From Planctomycetaceae bacterium (GTDB lineage: Bacteria; Planctomycetota; Planctomycetia; Planctomycetales; Planctomycetaceae): a stretch of DNA of 64,000 bases. The notes under the pieces were generated by a model. It did not search any database. It was given only the letters and a program-made list of their open reading frames with translations, and was not told the origin of the DNA. Every line of letters starts with the position of its first letter. Positions within the stretch are counted from its first letter, which is position 1. The DNA lies in assembly GCA_041398785.1 (NCBI GenBank), contig JAWKUA010000009.1:62001-126000 (forward strand). The letters run 5' to 3'. Positions 25,814 through 34,194 of the stretch are shown one piece after another. The translations under genes and the position numbers were made by a program.

Positions 25814-28273
25814 ATGGCAAAGAAATTCGATTTCAAAGCGGTTCTGATCAACCACGGCGAAAAGTTCGTCGCCGGTATTGTCGTCCTGCTGGGGCTGTTC
25901 GCTCTGTCGAGCGCAAGCTGGAGCGGCTACGACAAGACTCCGGAAGAAATGCAGCTACTTGCGGAGAAGACCGACAAGAAAATGGAAGAAGGCACCATGA
26001 GCGACGAGGAGAAGGCGAAGTTCGCCGCAACTCCTGACGTCCGCAGAATGGCCCGGCAGATCGCTGAAGAAACGACGGATCGTGAAAAATACGCCACGAA
26101 CAGACCATGGAACGAACCGCTGCACCGCATCAACGAAAAACGTTCCAGTGTCGCGGTGATCGCTCCCTTCGATCCGGAAACCTCCGTCGTCAGCGTCGCC
26201 ATCGCTCTGCCGCCGAAAACGGAAGAGGACGACAAGATGACGAAGTCGATGGAAGACGAGAAAAAGGAAGAAGACCTGACGGACGACGAAAAGGCCCGTC
26301 TGAAAGAGCTGAAAGAAAAGTACGGTGAAGCACGCGGGGGTGTTGCGGGAATTGGTGGTTATCCTGGCGGAAGCGGCGGCTATCCCGGTGGCAGCGGTGG
26401 TTATCCCGGCGGAAGTGGCGGCTATCCTGGAGGTAGCGCGGCGGTAGCCGGCGGAAGCGCCGCGGCACCCGGTGGTGGTTATCCCGGCGGAAGTGGCGGC
26501 TACCCCGGCGGCGGTGCAGCGGCACCCGGTGGGGGTTATCCGGGAGGCAGCGGTGGTTATCCCGGTGGCAGTGGCGGCTATCCCGGCGGAAGCGGCGGTT
26601 ATCCCGGCGGTGGCGGCGGCGATGCCGGTGGTGGCGACGGCGGCATGATGATGATGATGATGGGCGGAATGGGCATGGGCGGACCCGGTTACGGCTATGG
26701 CGCCGGAGTCGGAGGTACGAAAGTGACCAAGCGTGTTCGGCTGTCGGTTGGAGCTTCGGTGCGGCTGGTTGTTGACCTTCGAGAACAGCGGAAGGCCATC
26801 TCCGACGCGTTGCACATTCCGGCCAGCAACGTGCAGGCGACTCAGCGATACATCAGCTACGTCGAACTTCACGTCGAACGCAAGGAAGCCATCGCCGGCC
26901 CCGATCCGTGGGCGGGTGAATGGGAACCTCTGCGACGGGAAGACTACGCGGAAATCCTGACGGAATCTCTGGGAGTCGACCGCGACATCGTGGCTCCTGC
27001 GGTCACCAGAAACACGATCACCATGCCGCTTCCGCGGCGTGCGGCAGGCGTCTGGCGCGCGGAAGAGGCGTCTCATAACCGGCTGGAAAACTTTGAACTC
27101 AGCCCGGAAGAACAGGACCTCATCAACAAGATGAATGAACTGATTCTGGAACGCGCCGAGGAAGCTCGTGAGATGCTGCCTCCCATGGAAGCGGAACAGC
27201 GGGGATTCACGGAATTTGTTCGCGACGTAAATCAGATTCAGCAGGCGACGGCGAACGCATATGGCGGCGAAGATGCCTTCTTCAGTGGAATCGTCAAGGA
27301 CATCGAAAGCGGTCTTGGCGAAAACAAGAAGCTGACCGACAAGGAAAAGCAGGTGCTGGATACAAGCCGTGCCACGGCGGAACAGCGTCTGCTGCTTGTC
27401 CGGTTCATGGACTTCACCGTGGATCGCGGCAAGACGTATCAGTATCGCGTTCGACTGGAAATGCGCAATCCCAACTTCAACGTTCCGCTGGATCGCCTGG
27501 AACAGCCGGAACTGGCCACGCAGAAGACACTGATGTCGGACTGGAGCCAGCCGACGGAACCGGTGGCGATTCCGATGGAGTATCGCTACTACGTGGCGAA
27601 AGTGGACGCCGGCTCTCGACCGGGAACGCAGGAACGCGTGGACTTCCCGATCTTCTTCGAAAATACCGACACGGGAATGCCGGTGATGGGTGACGTCAAG
27701 GTTCCCGTCGGTATGCCGATCGGTGGTTTCCAGAAGCACGAAGTCGTCAATCTTGCCGAAGAAACGCTCGACAACGAAGACGTGCATTTCCGCACTCGCG
27801 ATCTGCTGGCGGCCGCGATCGAAGCGCCAAAGCCAAGCGCGTCGGATCATCCGGATCTGGCTGGTGAGCTGAATTCGATCCCGCGAAGCGAAAAGGCGAT
27901 CCCCGATCGGGTCATCGTTGTGGAATACGATGGCACGCTGGCGATGCGAGCTGTGGGTGATCGCAATGCTCAGGAACAGGATGACTCTCGTGTCATGAAG
28001 GCCATCCTTGAAAACTATGATGCATGGCGACAAAAAGCCGCGTCCGCGGCGGATGGCCTGTTCGGTGGTGCCGACGGCGGATCGGCCGGCATGGGAGCCA
28101 TGATGGGTATGGGAATGGGCGGCGGAAACGCGATGGCCGGTCGGGGATTCGGCTACGGCGGCAGCGGAGGAAAGAAGATGGACTCCCGGGAGCGAGCTCG
28201 CCAGCGTCGTGAAAATCAGGGCGCCGTTCCGGGTCTTGGCGGCAGCGGCGGCTATCCCGGCACCGGTAATTGA
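25814..28273 (+). CDS. Membrane-anchored protein with long GGYPGG repeat, third gene of PilM-like unit
   Basis: The protein has 819 residues; GGGAG nine bases before the ATG is a good ribosome binding site. A membrane segment lies at about 15-36 (FVAGIVVLLGLFALSSASW). A charged helical region follows (about 45-175, many Lys/Glu). About 178-285 is an almost pure GGYPGG/GGSGGYPGG repeat, then a MMMMMMGGMGMGG run. About 295-720 is a folded, acidic domain with KRVRLSVGASVRLVVDLREQ and a beta-rich part (FMDFTVDRGKTYQYRVRLEM) resembling a fibronectin-like module. The C-terminus is Gly/Met-rich again with GGYPGTGN at the end. No family is recognised; position suggests a periplasmic part of the same envelope machine, comparable in place to PilP. 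Confidence 0.6.
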   Translation: MAKKFDFKAVLINHGEKFVAGIVVLLGLFALSSASWSGYDKTPEEMQLLAEKTDKKMEEGTMSDEEKAKFAATPDVRRMARQIAEETTDREKYATNRPWNEPLHRINEKRSSVAVIAPFDPETSVVSVAIALPPKTEEDDKMTKSMEDEKKEEDLTDDEKARLKELKEKYGEARGGVAGIGGYPGGSGGYPGGSGGYPGGSGGYPGGSAAVAGGSAAAPGGGYPGGSGGYPGGGAAAPGGGYPGGSGGYPGGSGGYPGGSGGYPGGGGGDAGGGDGGMMMMMMGGMGMGGPGYGYGAGVGGTKVTKRVRLSVGASVRLVVDLREQRKAISDALHIPASNVQATQRYISYVELHVERKEAIAGPDPWAGEWEPLRREDYAEILTESLGVDRDIVAPAVTRNTITMPLPRRAAGVWRAEEASHNRLENFELSPEEQDLINKMNELILERAEEAREMLPPMEAEQRGFTEFVRDVNQIQQATANAYGGEDAFFSGIVKDIESGLGENKKLTDKEKQVLDTSRATAEQRLLLVRFMDFTVDRGKTYQYRVRLEMRNPNFNVPLDRLEQPELATQKTLMSDWSQPTEPVAIPMEYRYYVAKVDAGSRPGTQERVDFPIFFENTDTGMPVMGDVKVPVGMPIGGFQKHEVVNLAEETLDNEDVHFRTRDLLAAAIEAPKPSASDHPDLAGELNSIPRSEKAIPDRVIVVEYDGTLAMRAVGDRNAQEQDDSRVMKAILENYDAWRQKAASAADGLFGGADGGSAGMGAMMGMGMGGGNAMAGRGFGYGGSGGKKMDSRERARQRRENQGAVPGLGGSGGYPGTGN
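26346..26620 (+). repeat. In-gene tandem repeat coding for GGYPGG units
   Basis: This is a degenerate tandem repeat of GGCGGTTATCCCGGCGG-type units, with synonymous wobble between copies, coding for about a dozen GGYPGG blocks. The same unit recurs in the two upstream genes (about 23080-23355 and 25020-25110). Codon wobble shows that the repeats are old or under protein-level selection rather than a recent DNA expansion. Confidence 0.85.
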
Positions 28274-28320
28274 TCGTCGGAATCGCGCCGTCCACGGCCG
28301 AACGCTGCTCACGAACTTCG

Positions 28321-28353
28321 AACCGACTCCCGCACGGGAGTCGGTTTTTTTTG
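28321..28353 (+). terminator. Rho-independent terminator of the PilM-like unit
   Basis: The stem ACCGACTCCCG pairs perfectly with CGGGAGTCGGT around a two-base CA centre, followed by eight T. It lies 48 bases after the stop of the third GGYPGG gene and is the clearest terminator in the window. Confidence 0.92.
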
Positions 28354-28493
28354 TGGCTGCGACTCACAACTGTCGGATTCACAGCGAATTTCCCGGTCTA
28401 TTCACGCATTTGTACGATGGGACTCCGATCAGGTCGAATTGCAGCGACGGGATCGGAGTCCTGTTGTACCGTGTGCATTTCGCCGGCTCGACA

Positions 28494-28581
28494 TATACCG
28501 CGAGCGGGGCAGAATGAGACATTCGGGCTCGCGGGAGTAAGAAGAGCGAAAAGTATCGGCGTCCGCCGCGGCCAGTATAAC
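28494..28581 (+). promoter_or_regulatory. Palindromic intergenic element, copy 2
   Basis: This aligns with the element at 25615-25718: TATACC, CGAG, GGGG, then ATTCGGGCTCGCGG, AAGAGCGAAAAGTATC and CGCCGCGGCCAGTATAA. The arms GGC-T-CGCGG (28526-28534) and CCGCGGCC (28566-28573) pair, as do TATAC (28494-28498) and GTATA (28575-28579). The outermost arm of copy 1 is not kept. It lies about 100 bases before the protease start and after the terminator, so it is in position to be a promoter or leader. The rest of the 28274-28678 gap shows nothing else. Confidence 0.5.
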
Positions 28582-28678
28582 CTCCTTTTCGGAGAAGCTT
28601 CGTTCCGTGACGGGCTGTTGTGTGTCGTTGGCGGGCAGGCCATAATCTGGTGTCCCCTGGGCCACGGAGCAGCGTGTC

Positions 28679-31591
28679 ATGAGCCATATGGTTTTGCAGT
28701 GCAGAGGTTGTCATTCCAAATTGCGATTTCGGACCGACACGGGTCGAACCGAGATCGAATGTCCGCGCTGTGGTGAGATTCTGGAAGTTCCTCAGGTGGA
28801 AACGATCTCTCCGCAGCCATCCGTTCCGGGGAACAAGCCGCAGCCGCCTCGTCGGCGCAGTCCCGACCATTCGCGTTCCGCGGACGTCTCCCGTGCAGAA
28901 TCCGGCGCGACGCGCCGGCAGCAGCGGCCTCGTCCGGCACCGGCGTCTGCGACACGTCAGCGAGTGTCACAAAAGGACGTGCCCGAGATCGACGATTACG
29001 ATGAAGATGAACTTCGCGCTCGCAGGGAAACGAAGTGGATGTTCGTCGGACTCGCTGTGGTGGCGCTTGTCGCGCTGATCGCGTTTCCGGGAGCGTTCTA
29101 CCTGCTGCGAGGAGGCGACGACGGCGCGTCGAACGACGCGGCGGTGGCGTCAGGCAACGGAGCGGCCGACGATGGTTCTCAGCGGACGGTGGCAGCGTCA
29201 CCGCCATCGGGGCAGCCGTCACCTGTCGCACCGACAACTCCGGCGGAAACGTCGCCCGCGCCGTCTTTGGTACGGCCTGCCGACACGGCGCCTGTGACAA
29301 CAGTTCCCGAACCGGCTCCGTCACCGCGTGCTTCGATGGCGGCCGGTGTGGAACCGCCGCCGCTGAATCCCCAGCCTCAGGCACCGGCCCCGTCGATTGC
29401 AGTACCGCCGCAGCAGCCGGCTCCACAGAATCCCGGCGCGGCTGTGGCGGCCGACAACCGGCGACTGCGTTACGGCTGGAAGCAGGGCGACGAACACGTT
29501 TATCAGGTCACGGTCGAAGCGGACTTTGGCGATGAAAAGAAGGTCGTAACGGGGGCCTGCACCTACCTGGTCAAGGGCAGCATGGCGGCGAATGGCGCCG
29601 ACACGGAAAGCTCCGGCACGGGTTTCGCTGTCCGTGCTGACGGATACATCGCTACGTGTGCTCATGTGGTCGAAGGAGCAAAGCGGATCGAAGTCGAAAT
29701 CGGTGGCCGCACCTATCCGGCTCGCGTGCTGGCGGAACAGCCTCGCGAAGATCTGGCGCTGATTCGGATTGAAGCTCAGAATCTTCCGGTCGTCACGTTT
29801 GCGGATTCCAACAGCGTGCAGTTGGCGGAAGGCGTGCGAGCCATCGGGTTTCCGCTGTCAGATGTGCTCGGCACAGGTGTGAAGATTGCCTCCGGCACGA
29901 TTGCCGGAATCGTCGAAGACCCGAAACGCGGGCGCCGGCTGCAGATTGACGCGCCCATCAATCCGGGTAACAGCGGTGGTCCGGTGGTGAACGAAGCGGG
30001 GCAGGTGATCGGCGTCGCCAGCGCGAAGCTGTCCGGCTCGCGGATTAGTTCGGTCGGGTTTGCTGTGCCGGCCAACGAACTTCGCACACTGCTGAGTGCT
30101 CAGGGCTTGAACGTTCAAGCTGCGGCAAAACAGCCACCGCTTCCCGGAACCGAGGTCGCTCGACAGGTCACTCCCGCCGTCGCGTATATCAAGGTGTGGG
30201 GAACGGCCGGCGGCGACGCGTTTAACGTGGACTTCAGCGCCAGCTTTACGGAGACGTCACGCATGTCCGGCAACGGCCGAATGCCGTTCGGCGGCATGCC
30301 CTCGTTTCCGACTTCCAGCAACGATCACGGGACGCTGCGAGTCGACAGTTTCGGCGAAATCACAGAATTCAGCGGCGAGGAACACCTGCCGTTTGTACTG
30401 GGTCCGATCGGTTCGTTCTTCATTGAACCGCTTGATCCGTATGGTGATGCGTCGTGGCAGACGGAAGTCGAAACCACGCTGCGGCGCATCCAGAAGGAAG
30501 AGGGTTTCGGACCGTTCGGACCGCGGGGAATCGGCGGTCCCCGCATGCGACCGCCGGGATTTGGTCCCGGTTTCGGTCCGAGCTTCGGCCCGCGATTCGG
30601 CCCCGGCGGATTCTCACCGTTCGGCGAACCGGAGGAAAAAACGATTGAGACGATTCCCGCTGTCGAACGATCGTCCTATACGCTCGGCCAGGAGCTGAAT
30701 GAGCGCATTACGATCCGCAAGCAGTACGAATTCACAACGACGCGAAACCAGGCTCGGCCGTACATGAGGATCCGCGGCCAGGGAGACATCGTGTTCGACA
30801 CGCGGCGAGGCATGCCGGTCAGCTTCGAATACTCGGCCACGCTGGAACAAAACGATGACGACAACAGCGAAACCGCCAGGCTGCCGATCAAAGTCTCCTA
30901 CCTGCTGCGTGATCCGCAGGAAGTCAAACAGGAGCGCGAAGCAGCGCGGCAGCGCATGGAAGAACACAAGCAGAAGCAGGAACAGGAACGAACTGTCCCG
31001 GACCCGGCCCTTGTCGACAGCATTCTGGCGGACATCCGAAAGGCCGAAGGCGGACCGGGAGGATTTGCACCGCTGAAACGTCTGGCGGATATCGCGGTCG
31101 TCGATGCGAAACGCGACGAAGTCCTGCGTGTGATCCGCAACCACCAGAAAAACAGCAACAGCGGCGTTCGCATGGGCGCGATGGAGGCGTTCTGCAATTG
31201 GGCGACGGAGGAACATGCGGGAGAACTGCAGGCCATTCTGGCCGACAGCGACGCGTCGCTGTTCAACGCCAAACGAGCCGCGCTGAAGAAGATGGCTGCG
31301 ATGAACAAGCCGGAACTGTTCGAAACGATTATCGACGCAACAGTCGAAGGCAGCCTGCGGAACGACGCGAAGGATGCGCTGATCAACGCCGGCGAAGCGG
31401 CCGAAGAACCGATCCTGAAGTCGCTCAGCAGACTGTCCGACGACAACGCCAAGCGCACATTGATTGAAGTGCTGCAGAAGATCGGCACCCGCAAGAGCAT
31501 CCGGCCGCTGGAGGAGATCGAAAAATCCGGCAGCAACCTGCTGAAGCACAACGCCCAGCGAGCACTCGACGCAATTCGTTCCAGGTTGTAG
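28679..31591 (+). CDS. Membrane-anchored trypsin-like serine protease with zinc ribbon and HEAT-like repeats
   Basis: The protein has 970 residues. Cys8, Cys11, Cys28 and Cys31 form a zinc-ribbon at the cytoplasmic N-terminus. After a basic linker, a membrane segment lies at about 120-142, then a Pro/Ala-rich stalk to about 260. The HtrA/trypsin-like domain (about 310-480) has all three catalytic residues: His329 (TCAHVV), Asp358 (REDLALI) and Ser432 (NPGNSGGPV). No PDZ domain is seen; instead there is a beta-rich region (about 490-780, with a Gly/Phe/Pro-rich GPGFGPSFGPRFGPGG insert) and a helical C-terminus (about 780-970) with HEAT-like repeats. It probably works in the periplasm as a quality-control or regulatory protease whose N-terminus senses or binds something in the cytoplasm. 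The substrate is unknown. Confidence 0.82.
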   Translation: MSHMVLQCRGCHSKLRFRTDTGRTEIECPRCGEILEVPQVETISPQPSVPGNKPQPPRRRSPDHSRSADVSRAESGATRRQQRPRPAPASATRQRVSQKDVPEIDDYDEDELRARRETKWMFVGLAVVALVALIAFPGAFYLLRGGDDGASNDAAVASGNGAADDGSQRTVAASPPSGQPSPVAPTTPAETSPAPSLVRPADTAPVTTVPEPAPSPRASMAAGVEPPPLNPQPQAPAPSIAVPPQQPAPQNPGAAVAADNRRLRYGWKQGDEHVYQVTVEADFGDEKKVVTGACTYLVKGSMAANGADTESSGTGFAVRADGYIATCAHVVEGAKRIEVEIGGRTYPARVLAEQPREDLALIRIEAQNLPVVTFADSNSVQLAEGVRAIGFPLSDVLGTGVKIASGTIAGIVEDPKRGRRLQIDAPINPGNSGGPVVNEAGQVIGVASAKLSGSRISSVGFAVPANELRTLLSAQGLNVQAAAKQPPLPGTEVARQVTPAVAYIKVWGTAGGDAFNVDFSASFTETSRMSGNGRMPFGGMPSFPTSSNDHGTLRVDSFGEITEFSGEEHLPFVLGPIGSFFIEPLDPYGDASWQTEVETTLRRIQKEEGFGPFGPRGIGGPRMRPPGFGPGFGPSFGPRFGPGGFSPFGEPEEKTIETIPAVERSSYTLGQELNERITIRKQYEFTTTRNQARPYMRIRGQGDIVFDTRRGMPVSFEYSATLEQNDDDNSETARLPIKVSYLLRDPQEVKQEREAARQRMEEHKQKQEQERTVPDPALVDSILADIRKAEGGPGGFAPLKRLADIAVVDAKRDEVLRVIRNHQKNSNSGVRMGAMEAFCNWATEEHAGELQAILADSDASLFNAKRAALKKMAAMNKPELFETIIDATVEGSLRNDAKDALINAGEAAEEPILKSLSRLSDDNAKRTLIEVLQKIGTRKSIRPLEEIEKSGSNLLKHNAQRALDAIRSRL

Positions 31592-31904
31592 CCGGACGAA
31601 CGGCGCTGCTGGTGGGCATCATGCCTGTCCGTGCAGCGACGATCGCGCCATCCGACGTGCGTGCCAAAGCAGGCGAATCGGGTGCCGTCCGGAAATACGG
31701 ATGTCACAGGGGACATCGTTCGCGGGCGTTGAATCTCGCCGGCTTCCCCGCGATTATCTCTCGGCGCTACGGGCTCCCCTGCGTGATGCGGCGCATTGCG
31801 CTTCGCCGCGCGGTATGGCGGCGACTGTTCCAGGAAACCTGCACGATCATCATCGGCGACTTCCACCGGCGCGGCCGGCTTCACGACCTTCAGACAACTG
31901 TCAA
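31592..31904. other. Intergenic region before pyrE, no gene seen
   Basis: This is 313 bases. The pyrE frame stays open through 68 codons here, but the residues are Arg/His/Pro-rich and unlike any orotate phosphoribosyltransferase N-terminus, so they are treated as non-coding. No terminator, repeat or RNA gene is visible. Confidence 0.5.
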
Positions 31905-32576
31905 ATGCAAGACTACAAACGGGATTTCATCCGGTTCATGGTGCGTGCCCGGGTGCTGACCTTCGGCGACTTCACCACAAAAAGCGGGCGCCGGACGCCG
32001 TTCTTCATCAATACCGGACGCTATCGAACCGGTGCTCAGATGAATGCACTGGCCGGGTACTACGCGGACGCGATCCGGGCGCAGGGCATCGAATTCGATT
32101 TCCTGTTCGGACCGGCGTACAAGGGAATTCCGCTGGTTGTGGCGATCGCCATGGAACTCAGTCGCCGGGGTACCGATGTGCCGTTTTGCTTCAATCGCAA
32201 GGAAGCCAAGGACCACGGCGAAGGCGGCAGCCTGGTGGGTCACAACCCGTCGGCCGCAGAACGAGTCCTGATTGTCGAAGACGTCACGACGGCGGGAACC
32301 TCGATTCGCGAAACCGTTCCGCTGCTGAAATCCGCGGCGGACGTGCGGCTCGCCGGCCTGGTGGTGTCCGTCGACCGGATGGAACGGGGCCTTGGCGATC
32401 GCAACGCGTTGACGGAACTGCGGGATCAGTTCACGATGACGACGTTTGCCATCGTGACCATTGAGGAAATCGCGGAATTCCTGCGGGGCCGGGAAGTCGA
32501 CGGGCAGGTGGTCGTGACCGAAGAACTGTACAATCAGATTCAGGCGTATCGTCGACAGTACGGCGGCAGCGAATAG
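31905..32576 (+). CDS. pyrE: Orotate phosphoribosyltransferase
   Basis: The protein has 223 residues from the ATG at 31905, the usual length. It joins orotate to PRPP to make OMP, the fifth step of pyrimidine synthesis. Motifs: FTTKSGRRTPFFINTG at the N-terminus, LFGPAYKGIPLVVAIA, FNRKEAKDHGEGG (the flexible catalytic loop with Lys-Asp-His-Gly), and the PRPP-binding VLIVEDVTTAGTS. All are intact. The dnaJ-like gene follows 21 bases later and may be co-transcribed, although there is no functional link. Confidence 0.95.
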   Translation: MQDYKRDFIRFMVRARVLTFGDFTTKSGRRTPFFINTGRYRTGAQMNALAGYYADAIRAQGIEFDFLFGPAYKGIPLVVAIAMELSRRGTDVPFCFNRKEAKDHGEGGSLVGHNPSAAERVLIVEDVTTAGTSIRETVPLLKSAADVRLAGLVVSVDRMERGLGDRNALTELRDQFTMTTFAIVTIEEIAEFLRGREVDGQVVVTEELYNQIQAYRRQYGGSE

Positions 32577-32597
32577 CAGGAAGTTCCAAGAACAGTC

Positions 32598-33566
32598 ATG
32601 GCACAAAAAGACTACTACGAAGTCCTGGGAGTCTCGCGGTCGGCGTCCGTGGATGAGATCCGAAAGGCCTACAAGAAGCTGGCTCGCAAATTTCATCCCG
32701 ACGCCAACACCGACGACCCGAGTGCTCAGAAGAAGTTCTCGGAGATTACAGAAGCCTACGACGTACTCAGCGACGAAGAGAAACGGAAGAAGTACGACCA
32801 GTTCGGCCAGCACTGGAACAAGGTCGGCGGCGGTTCGGGAGGAAACCCGTTTGAAGGCTTCACCGGTGGCGGTGGTTCCGCCAGTTTTGATCTGGAAGAC
32901 CTGCTGGGTGGCATGTTCGGTGGCGGCGGTGGGCGCAGTCCGTTCGGGGGTGGCGGCGGGGGAGGAAGTCCATTCGGCGGCGGTGCGGGCCGGCGGGCTC
33001 AGGTCAGGCCGAACCGGGGCCAGGACGTTCGCGCGGAGGTGCGAGTGCCGTTTCAGGTCGGCGTCGAAGGCGGCGAACACGAAATGTCGCTGCAGACCGG
33101 CAGCAAGACCGAACGCCTGACTGTGAAGATTCCGCCCGGCATCGACGATGGTGCCACCATTCGGCTCGCCGGTCAGGGAAACCCCGGTCGCAGCGGCGGC
33201 CCGGCGGGAGACGTGCTGGTCACTGTGCGAATTGCCGCCCATCCGTGGTTTCGACGCGAAGGAAAAAACCTGCTGGTTGACGTGCCGATAACGCCAACGG
33301 AAGCGGCACTGGGAGCCAAAGTGGACGTGCCGACGCTGACGGAAGGCACGGTCGTCATGTCGATTCCGCCCGGTACCTCCAGCGGTGGCAAGCTGCGTTT
33401 GCGTGGCAAGGGCGTTCGCGATCGAAAGACGGGCGAACGCGGCGATCAGCTGGCGGTCATCAAGATCGTCACGCCGAAGGAACTGTCGGATGAAGCCACC
33501 GAGTTGTTTCGAAAACTTGAGAAGGCGGCACCTCAACACCCGCGAGAGAATCTGTGGTCGTCATGA
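32598..33566 (+). CDS. DnaJ/CbpA-type co-chaperone (no zinc finger)
   Basis: The protein has 322 residues. The J domain (1-70) has the HPD tripeptide at 33-35 (KFHPDANTDD), which stimulates DnaK ATPase. A Gly/Phe-rich region follows (about 75-135), then the two beta C-terminal substrate-binding domains (VPFQVGVEGGEHEM, VKIPPGIDDGATIRLAGQG, DVLVTVRIAAHPWFRREG, DVPTLTEGTVVMSIPPGTSSG, LRLRGKGV). The CxxCxGxG zinc-finger region of true DnaJ is absent, so it is of the CbpA / type II Hsp40 kind and belongs to the cytoplasmic DnaK system. No grpE or dnaK lies nearby. Confidence 0.93.
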   Translation: MAQKDYYEVLGVSRSASVDEIRKAYKKLARKFHPDANTDDPSAQKKFSEITEAYDVLSDEEKRKKYDQFGQHWNKVGGGSGGNPFEGFTGGGGSASFDLEDLLGGMFGGGGGRSPFGGGGGGGSPFGGGAGRRAQVRPNRGQDVRAEVRVPFQVGVEGGEHEMSLQTGSKTERLTVKIPPGIDDGATIRLAGQGNPGRSGGPAGDVLVTVRIAAHPWFRREGKNLLVDVPITPTEAALGAKVDVPTLTEGTVVMSIPPGTSSGGKLRLRGKGVRDRKTGERGDQLAVIKIVTPKELSDEATELFRKLEKAAPQHPRENLWSS

Positions 33567-33695
33567 TCTGACCACATCTTCATTTTACAGATCTACCACT
33601 GGGCTTTTGCTCCGTACGCCAGGCAGATGAGCTGGTAGCCCGCGAGTTCCGGTTCGTCCGTGGTCGAGACGTGTCGTTCCATCCGGCATACAGAA

Positions 33696-34142
33696 ATGTC
33701 TTGCGATGTGAAATCTTTCAAGTGCAAAGGGATTGGGACCTTTAATCTTTCAATTCAATACATGGAACAGGTCGCGGAGCGAAACGGATTCCCGGATTTT
33801 TCTTTCACACGCCGTGACGCAGACTGTTTTCAAATCCGCGCCGGGTCGCGGCCGTGGCAATGGTTCACACGCATTCCGATGATCAACGCACTTGCCCGAA
33901 TCGACCGCGACCATGACATCCTGTACTTAGAAACAGACTGGTCCGAGGGAGCTTTCCACGTCATCGCAGAAATCCCTGTACTATTCGTGGTATTGCTGAT
34001 TTGCGATACCCTTCCGCTGTTGGTTGCGGTGCCGGCCGGAGTTATCTGGTGTGTAATTCTGATCGCGTTATTCCGAGAGTTGAACAGACTGAAAGCATTC
34101 GCCGAATGTCTGGCGACTCGCATTCAGGCGATGTGTGAGTGA
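33696..34142 (+). CDS. Hypothetical membrane protein
   Basis: The protein has 148 residues from the ATG at 33696; a GTG 12 codons upstream (33660) is an alternative. The first 85 residues are soluble with a basic/aromatic pattern (SRPWQWFTRIPMINALARID), then two adjacent hydrophobic segments (IPVLFVVLLICDTLPLLVAV and GVIWCVILIALF) and a short basic-acidic tail. I do not recognise the family. Its codon choice is less GC-rich than that of its neighbours, which suggests a recent arrival or weak expression. It stands alone between the dnaJ-like and DUF1080 genes. Confidence 0.6.
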   Translation: MSCDVKSFKCKGIGTFNLSIQYMEQVAERNGFPDFSFTRRDADCFQIRAGSRPWQWFTRIPMINALARIDRDHDILYLETDWSEGAFHVIAEIPVLFVVLLICDTLPLLVAVPAGVIWCVILIALFRELNRLKAFAECLATRIQAMCE

Positions 34143-34194
34143 ACTGTATGAAACTGCAAATCGCCGGTTCGAACTGTGTTTGAAGGAAACGTCC

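Noticed and set aside
26346..26620. Evenly spaced short repeats that might be a CRISPR array
   Set aside because: They are in-frame codons for GGYPGG units inside a long gene; there are no unique spacers of constant length and no cas genes.
25955..28312. A 785-codon open frame on the minus strand
   Set aside because: It is antisense to the third GGYPGG gene; His/Arg/Ile-rich composition and the third-position pattern fit the plus-strand gene. The same reasoning removes the long antisense frames at 13107-14750, 17915-19306, 21058-22299, 22696-23604, 30614-31549, 31890-33539 and 49983-51575.
31701..31904. 68-codon N-terminal extension of PyrE
   Set aside because: PyrE homologues start at about MQDYKRDF; the extension is Arg/His/Pro-rich and has no ribosome binding site.
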